Of a stretch of 64,000 bases of DNA, positions 59,969 to 64,000 are shown in pieces (within the stretch, counting starts at the first letter, position 1; every line of letters starts with the position of its first letter). The notes beneath the pieces were generated by a model, which was not told the DNA's origin, made no database searches, and was given only the letters and a program-made list of their open reading frames with translations. Origin of the DNA: Enterocloster clostridioformis. GTDB lineage: Bacteria; Bacillota; Clostridia; Lachnospirales; Lachnospiraceae. The stretch covers positions 248,001-312,000 of the forward strand of contig NZ_JAIWZC010000002.1 of the NCBI RefSeq assembly GCF_020297485.1, written 5' to 3'. The position numbers and the translations under genes are program-made.

Positions 59969-60724
59969 TTAGAAATTTATATATGTCCTGACGAAGCCCG
60001 TCTCATTGGTTCTGAAGACGACCTTCTTGACCTCAAACTCGCCCGAGACCTTCGGATGGGTGACGTTGATCTTGTGTGAGTGCTTCACGAATGGAGCCGA
60101 CACGGTCTCAAGCTCCCACGAGCCGAGCGGCCTGTCAAGGGTGATGATGTTGACGCCATACTCGAAGTTGTATATCTTTTCCTGTTCAGGCTTCTCGCCC
60201 CAATAGAAGACGCCGCCCGAAAAAAAGAATTTGTTTTTAATGCCCCAAGTTGTGCCGACCTCCTTAATGACTGCGATGACGTTCTTCTGTGAGATAGGCA
60301 CGACCGCCCGGGGCTGATAGATTTCCGCCGAGAGCTTCGCCTCTGTGACCCCCGCCTGTGCGAGGCAATAGGAGATGATCTCTTGCGGCGTCACGTCGAG
60401 GAAGGTATTCGAGATGACTGTCTCCTCGAGGAGCAGCATCTTGTCTTTCAGGACGATCTCGTCCATGTAGCCGCCCCCGCTGTAAGGCCCGGAGACATAC
60501 CCCTCGAAGACGGTGTCAAGAACTCCGTTATAGCCGAGCATGACCGTCCCCGGCTCCTTCTCTGCGACGCTGATGTTCTCCTGAAATTGCGGTGTAAAAC
60601 GTACCTTCGCCCAATCAAAATAGCTGTTTTGGTCGGAGTAGACCTCGACCTCGATTCCCTTTTGAAGGGCATAGCTCCCAATCGCGACGCTGATTTCAGG
60701 ATAGAATAATTCCTCCGTTTCCAT
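59969..60724 (-). CDS. Late-control-D-like baseplate hub protein
   Basis: 251 residues, beta-rich throughout: PEISVAIGSYALQKGIEVEV, TVMLGYNGVLDTVFEGYV, DVTPQEIISYCLAQAGV, GVFYWGEKPEQ. The order of domains matches gpD/VgrG-like hubs that cap the tail tube. It lies between the LysM-type tail protein and the spike-like gene. Confidence 0.75.
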   Translation of the reverse strand: METEELFYPEISVAIGSYALQKGIEVEVYSDQNSYFDWAKVRFTPQFQENISVAEKEPGTVMLGYNGVLDTVFEGYVSGPYSGGGYMDEIVLKDKMLLLEETVISNTFLDVTPQEIISYCLAQAGVTEAKLSAEIYQPRAVVPISQKNVIAVIKEVGTTWGIKNKFFFSGGVFYWGEKPEQEKIYNFEYGVNIITLDRPLGSWELETVSAPFVKHSHKINVTHPKVSGEFEVKKVVFRTNETGFVRTYINF

Positions 60725-60738
60725 ATGGTCTCACTTCC

Positions 60739-61341
60739 TCAGTAGGGCATCGCCCTCACGGTCGCGACATGTTTCGCGCCGTTGGCGGTGTCCTTTGCTG
60801 GTGACTTTTTCAGGGCCGGAGCCTTGCCCCGGTTCCCGAGATAATTTTGATAATCTTCGTTGAGGTTGCTCTTCGCCGTAGCCGCTGCCGCCGCCTTCTT
60901 TGAGCCGGACGACCCGCTCGCGGACTTCGAGGCCGTGACCGTCATGACGGTGTACTCCCAAAATTCAAGCGTGACGACGAGCTGCCCCTTTTTGTTTTCG
61001 GCCTTGTGCGTGAGGTTCTTGAAAATGACCTGTTTCACGCCCCGGGCCGCTGTGTGTTCGTTTATGATTTCATGGACGGTCGGCTTCTCCTGACCCGGTA
61101 TTCTGAAAATCTGCTGAATCTGCTCGATCTTCTGAATTTTGGTGAGAAGCGGGCCGTCATCGACTATGAGCTCAATGTTTACTTTGATGTCTTCATAACC
61201 TGTCGCCTGTTTGGGCTTCTTGCTCTGCCCCTCGACGTCCTGCTCGTCGACAATCGCGTCCCCCTTAACCTCAATACTTTTGAAGATTCCGGGAAGGACG
61301 ACGGCGTCGATCTTCACGGTGCTGTCGTCTGTGTATATCAT
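60739..61341 (-). CDS. Tail assembly protein (LysM/gp53-like)
   Basis: 200 residues from ATG 61341, with GGGAGG upstream and 4 bp after the tape-measure stop. The N-terminal beta domain (VLPGIFKSIEVKGDAIVDEQ, IKVNIELIVDDG) is followed by an Ala/Lys/Ser-rich linker and a short basic C-terminus (ATVRAMPY). This resembles proteins encoded between tape measure and hub in Firmicutes myophages, some with a terminal LysM; no full LysM motif is seen here. Confidence 0.65.
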   Translation of the reverse strand: MIYTDDSTVKIDAVVLPGIFKSIEVKGDAIVDEQDVEGQSKKPKQATGYEDIKVNIELIVDDGPLLTKIQKIEQIQQIFRIPGQEKPTVHEIINEHTAARGVKQVIFKNLTHKAENKKGQLVVTLEFWEYTVMTVTASKSASGSSGSKKAAAAATAKSNLNEDYQNYLGNRGKAPALKKSPAKDTANGAKHVATVRAMPY

Positions 61342-61345
61342 GCCG

Positions 61346-64000
61346 TCATCCCTCCCCCTGAGTTGCGAGCCCGTTCGCGTTTGCATAGTCCTCGATCTCT
61401 CGGAGGAACTTCAGCAGCATCGGGAGCTCCTTAATCTTCGAGAAGTCGACCGTCAAATGAAACTCGTTGATGCTGACCCCGGTGTCCTTCTCGCTGGTTG
61501 TTGTGTTGGTCTCTTTCTCCTTGCTGACCTCCCGGCGCTCGATTGTCCGAACCGGGGCCCGTGTTGCTGCGATGCCGACCGTCTCAGGCTCCTCACTGTA
61601 AACAGGTAAGGGAGCCGGGAGCGGCATCGGTGTCGGCGAAGGTGGCGGGCCTTGCGGCGTTTTCGGTGCTTCTGGCCCGGTTGGAATGTTTGGCCCGAGC
61701 TGCGTGCTGACCTTTTCAAGGGCCCCCTGCGCTGCTCCTGCCGGGGCGTCTGCTGCCTGTTGAAGGCCCGTCGCGTAGGTTGTCATCGTCCGATGGCCTG
61801 AGAGTGTAAGCGTTGAGAGCGGCCCGGTCTTTGCGTCCGAGAAGGGGAGCATATTCCGAATCTTTTGAAGCGCGCCCTTGACCGCATTAACCGGGGCCGA
61901 GATTGCGCTCTTGATGCCCTCCGTGAATGTCGTGAGAATTTTCGCTCCTGACTGCCGGAACCATGAAAAAGCCCCGGTGACGACGTTCTTGACGTTTTGG
62001 ATGCCCTGCGAGAACTTTTCCCGGATAGCCGAGAGTTTCCCGCCTGTTAGGTTGTCAACAAAGTTAAACCCGTCTTGTGCGACTGAACGGATTCCTGTCA
62101 TGGTCGCCGCCATCGCGCCTCTCATTCCGCCGCCCTGCTGCTCGTATGTGGCCCGCATCCCCTCGAGCTTCGACGCTGCGTATTGCTTCGCGCCTTCCAT
62201 CGCCGAGGAGACTGTATTCTTGATCTCGCTGAATTTCTCCGAGACCTTGCTCGTAATAGCGGAGAGCTTGCCGCCTGTGAGGTTGTCGATTGCGTTGAAT
62301 TTGTCCTCGTAGGCTCCCCGGACGCCTTCCAGCGCCGCCGCTGCCGCGCCCTTTAAGCCGCCGCCGTGTTCCTCATAGGCCGACTTCATATCGCTCAGGC
62401 GGTCGCTGAAGTGCTGCTTCACGGCTGACATTTTCTCGGAGACTGTGTTCTTAATCTCGTTGAATTTTGCCGAGACCTTGCCCGTTATGGCGGAGAGTTT
62501 CCCGCCTGTGAGGTTGTCGATTGCATTGAATCCGTCTTGATAGGCTCCCCGGACGCCTTCCAGCGCCGCCGCTGCCGCGCCCTTTAAGCCGCCGCCGTGC
62601 TCCTCATAGGCCGACTTCATATCGTTCAGTCGGTCGCTGAAGTGCTGCTTCACGGCTGACATTTTCTCAGAGACCGTGTTCTTGATCTCGTCAAACTTCG
62701 CCGAGACTTTGCTCGTTATGGCGGAGAGCTTCCCGCCTGTCAAATTATCGAGGAAAGTGAATCCGGCTGTGTAGTAGCCCTTGACGCCCTCGACCGTTGC
62801 CGCTGCCACGCCCTTGATACCGCCGCCGTGCTCCTCGTAGGCCCGCTTCATATTGCCGAGCTTTTCTTCGACGGTCGCCTTCGCTGCGCCCATGACTTTC
62901 CCGATGACGTTGCCAATCGCGCCGAAGATATTCTTCACAAAAGCGAAGGCTGCGCCGAGTTTTTCCTTAACTCCGCTTATGATTCCGTCAACTAAATTTC
63001 GGAACCAATCGCACTTGTTATAGAGCAGCACGAGGCCCGCTATGAGGCCGACTATAGCAATAACGACCCATGTGATCGGATTCGCAAGGAGCGCCGCCGT
63101 GAAGCTCCACACGGAGCTGATGAGCGGCCCGAGGGCCGTCGATGCTGTCGCGATTGCTTGCTTTGCCATCCCGACGAGCCCGGTCGCCATACTCTTCAGG
63201 GCATTAACTCCGCTGATAGCGGCGGTCTTTGCCATGTTCGCCATACTGAGGGCGACGTTCTTAATTCCGTTGATTGCCCCGGCTCCGGCGCTTTTGATAT
63301 ACGAAAAGCCCTTTTTTATGCCGTCCCCTGCGTACATGCCATATATTCGCACGGTGTCCAGCATCCCCGGGAGTTTCTTAATCGTACCGATAAATCCGGT
63401 AACAAACCCCGCCGTCTTTGTGAACACAAGGCCCACGCCTCCGACGACCGCGATGACAGACCCGGCGACCGTGAGGAATCCCCCGAGGCATAGGACGACG
63501 AGCATAATGACCCGGACGAGCTCTTGATGGCTCTGAACCCACTCGGCCCCCTTCGCGATAAACTCCCCGACTTTCCCCATGACTGTATTGACAGTAGGGA
63601 GGAGGCTGTTCCCGAGGTCTTCCGTGACATTGTGTATCTGCTGTTGGAGCCGCTGGAATTTCTCCGGCTCCGTTTCGTTGATTGCCGTCGCCATTTCGGT
63701 GGCGACGCCTATTCCTCCGCCCATTGAATCGTAAAGGGAGAGGATGTTGTCTTGAAGGTCGCCCGTCTTGTTATACATGAGATCAATGAGCGCGACGGCC
63801 TCCGTGTCCCCGAACGCCTTTTGAAGCTCCATTTTCTCGGCGGCGTCCATTGTTTCGCCGAACTTGCCCCGGAGCTGCTCGAGTATCTCGGGCATACTTA
63901 GGAGCTGATTGTTCGCGTCGGTGAAGCTCAGGCCGAGGGCCTCGCCTCCCTTTGTTGCCGATCGGAGGAACGCCTTGTATTTTGTGCCCGCTTCCGCGCC
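61346..64000 (-). CDS. Phage tail tape measure protein (partial)
   Basis: The frame stays open to the right edge, so the N-terminus is outside the window; at least 884 residues are present. Early helical part (LRGKFGETMDAAEKMELQKA), a hydrophobic membrane-active section (VIMLVVLCLGGFLTVAGSVI, NPITWVVIAIVGLIAGLVLL), then four 77-residue repeats and a Pro-rich linker before the C-terminal domain. It sets tail length and may pass into the host membrane. Confidence 0.92.
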   Translation of the reverse strand, partial: GAEAGTKYKAFLRSATKGGEALGLSFTDANNQLLSMPEILEQLRGKFGETMDAAEKMELQKAFGDTEAVALIDLMYNKTGDLQDNILSLYDSMGGGIGVATEMATAINETEPEKFQRLQQQIHNVTEDLGNSLLPTVNTVMGKVGEFIAKGAEWVQSHQELVRVIMLVVLCLGGFLTVAGSVIAVVGGVGLVFTKTAGFVTGFIGTIKKLPGMLDTVRIYGMYAGDGIKKGFSYIKSAGAGAINGIKNVALSMANMAKTAAISGVNALKSMATGLVGMAKQAIATASTALGPLISSVWSFTAALLANPITWVVIAIVGLIAGLVLLYNKCDWFRNLVDGIISGVKEKLGAAFAFVKNIFGAIGNVIGKVMGAAKATVEEKLGNMKRAYEEHGGGIKGVAAATVEGVKGYYTAGFTFLDNLTGGKLSAITSKVSAKFDEIKNTVSEKMSAVKQHFSDRLNDMKSAYEEHGGGLKGAAAAALEGVRGAYQDGFNAIDNLTGGKLSAITGKVSAKFNEIKNTVSEKMSAVKQHFSDRLSDMKSAYEEHGGGLKGAAAAALEGVRGAYEDKFNAIDNLTGGKLSAITSKVSEKFSEIKNTVSSAMEGAKQYAASKLEGMRATYEQQGGGMRGAMAATMTGIRSVAQDGFNFVDNLTGGKLSAIREKFSQGIQNVKNVVTGAFSWFRQSGAKILTTFTEGIKSAISAPVNAVKGALQKIRNMLPFSDAKTGPLSTLTLSGHRTMTTYATGLQQAADAPAGAAQGALEKVSTQLGPNIPTGPEAPKTPQGPPPSPTPMPLPAPLPVYSEEPETVGIAATRAPVRTIERREVSKEKETNTTTSEKDTGVSINEFHLTVDFSKIKELPMLLKFLREIEDYANANGLATQGEG
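62050..62900 (-). repeat. 77-residue tandem repeats in the tape measure gene
   Basis: NLTGGKLSAI recurs at exactly 231-bp intervals (plus-strand marks at 62050, 62281, 62512 and 62743). Each unit also carries EEHGGGLKGAAAAALEGVR and SAVKQHFSDRL. The two middle units are nearly identical at DNA level, pointing to recent duplication; copy number would change tail length in steps. Confidence 0.9.

Larger units (their letters stand above)
51093..64000 (-). mobile_element. Prophage or tailocin tail region with DGR (partial)
   Basis: From the right edge, all genes are on -, tightly spaced or overlapping, in contractile-tail order: tape measure, hub, late-control-D-like, spike-like, gp25-like, baseplate J, tail-I-like, small tail proteins, variable receptor-type protein, DGR. 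Codon use and GC are higher than in the left part of the window. The left limit is placed just after the intron fragment. Head, integrase and lysis genes are not in view, so phage versus tailocin cannot be decided. Confidence 0.8.

Noticed and set aside
1..64000. tRNA or rRNA genes
   Set aside because: No tRNA cloverleaf or rRNA-like stretch was noticed on either strand; a covariance search would be needed to exclude one fully.

Overview
The window looks like a chromosomal segment of a spore-forming gut Clostridium of the Lachnospiraceae, most like the Clostridium clostridioforme/Enterocloster group. This is inferred from gene content (dipicolinate synthase, DUF1540 proteins, selenium-dependent molybdenum-hydroxylase accessory genes, infC-rpmI-rplT order) and moderate GC. 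No rRNA or tRNA was seen to confirm it.

Layout. 1-3.9 kb: an acyl-CoA metabolism operon on + (synthetase tail, CoA-transferase, SDR reductase, thiolase) closed by a strong terminator. 3.9-8.9 kb: an ABC-2 export operon on - with a zinc-ribbon membrane protein. 9-17 kb: a lipoprotein gene and a 6.2-kb mobilizable element (MobV relaxase, large serine recombinase, XRE regulator, GNAT cargo). The element is bounded by inverted end sequences, and two almost identical 144-bp MITE copies lie outside it. 17-20.2 kb: tspO split by an IS91-like element that also carries a tyrosine recombinase. 20.4-26.3 kb: small proteins, the IF3/L35/L20 operon with its leader, DUF1540, a secreted glycoside-hydrolase-like protein and a MATE pump. 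26.3-43.4 kb: a molybdenum region with mocA and yqeC, xdhC, an NTP-transferase/ModE fusion, modCBA, a MOSC-MogA fusion, moaA, moaC, a MoeA-like protein, yqeB and a free ModE-like regulator. Three ModE-type palindromes (CGTTAT-N12-ATAACG) sit at modA, at the MoeA-like gene and at the ModE-like gene. A full group II intron and a mosaic of three gene fragments interrupt this region. 43.5-46 kb: dapA divergent from dpaAB (spore dipicolinate). 46-50.7 kb: a carbohydrate-type ABC importer and a URO-D family protein.

50.9-64 kb: a phage or tailocin contractile-tail module on -. It runs from a partial tape measure through hub, spike-like, gp25-like, baseplate J and tail-I-like proteins to a receptor-binding-type protein, and ends in a diversity-generating retroelement (DGR): variable protein with VR, Avd, template repeats and reverse transcriptase. 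A 5'-truncated copy of the same group II intron lies just beyond the RT.

The most interesting feature is the DGR. Instead of one template repeat it has four tandem TR-plus-spacer cassettes (309/309/309/312-bp spacing) between avd and RT. One cassette (TR-B) differs from the VR by nine substitutions, all at template adenines, plus one 3-nt insertion. The other three keep the same scaffold and flanks but carry different bases at the variable codons, as if they were alternative templates or an archive of variants.
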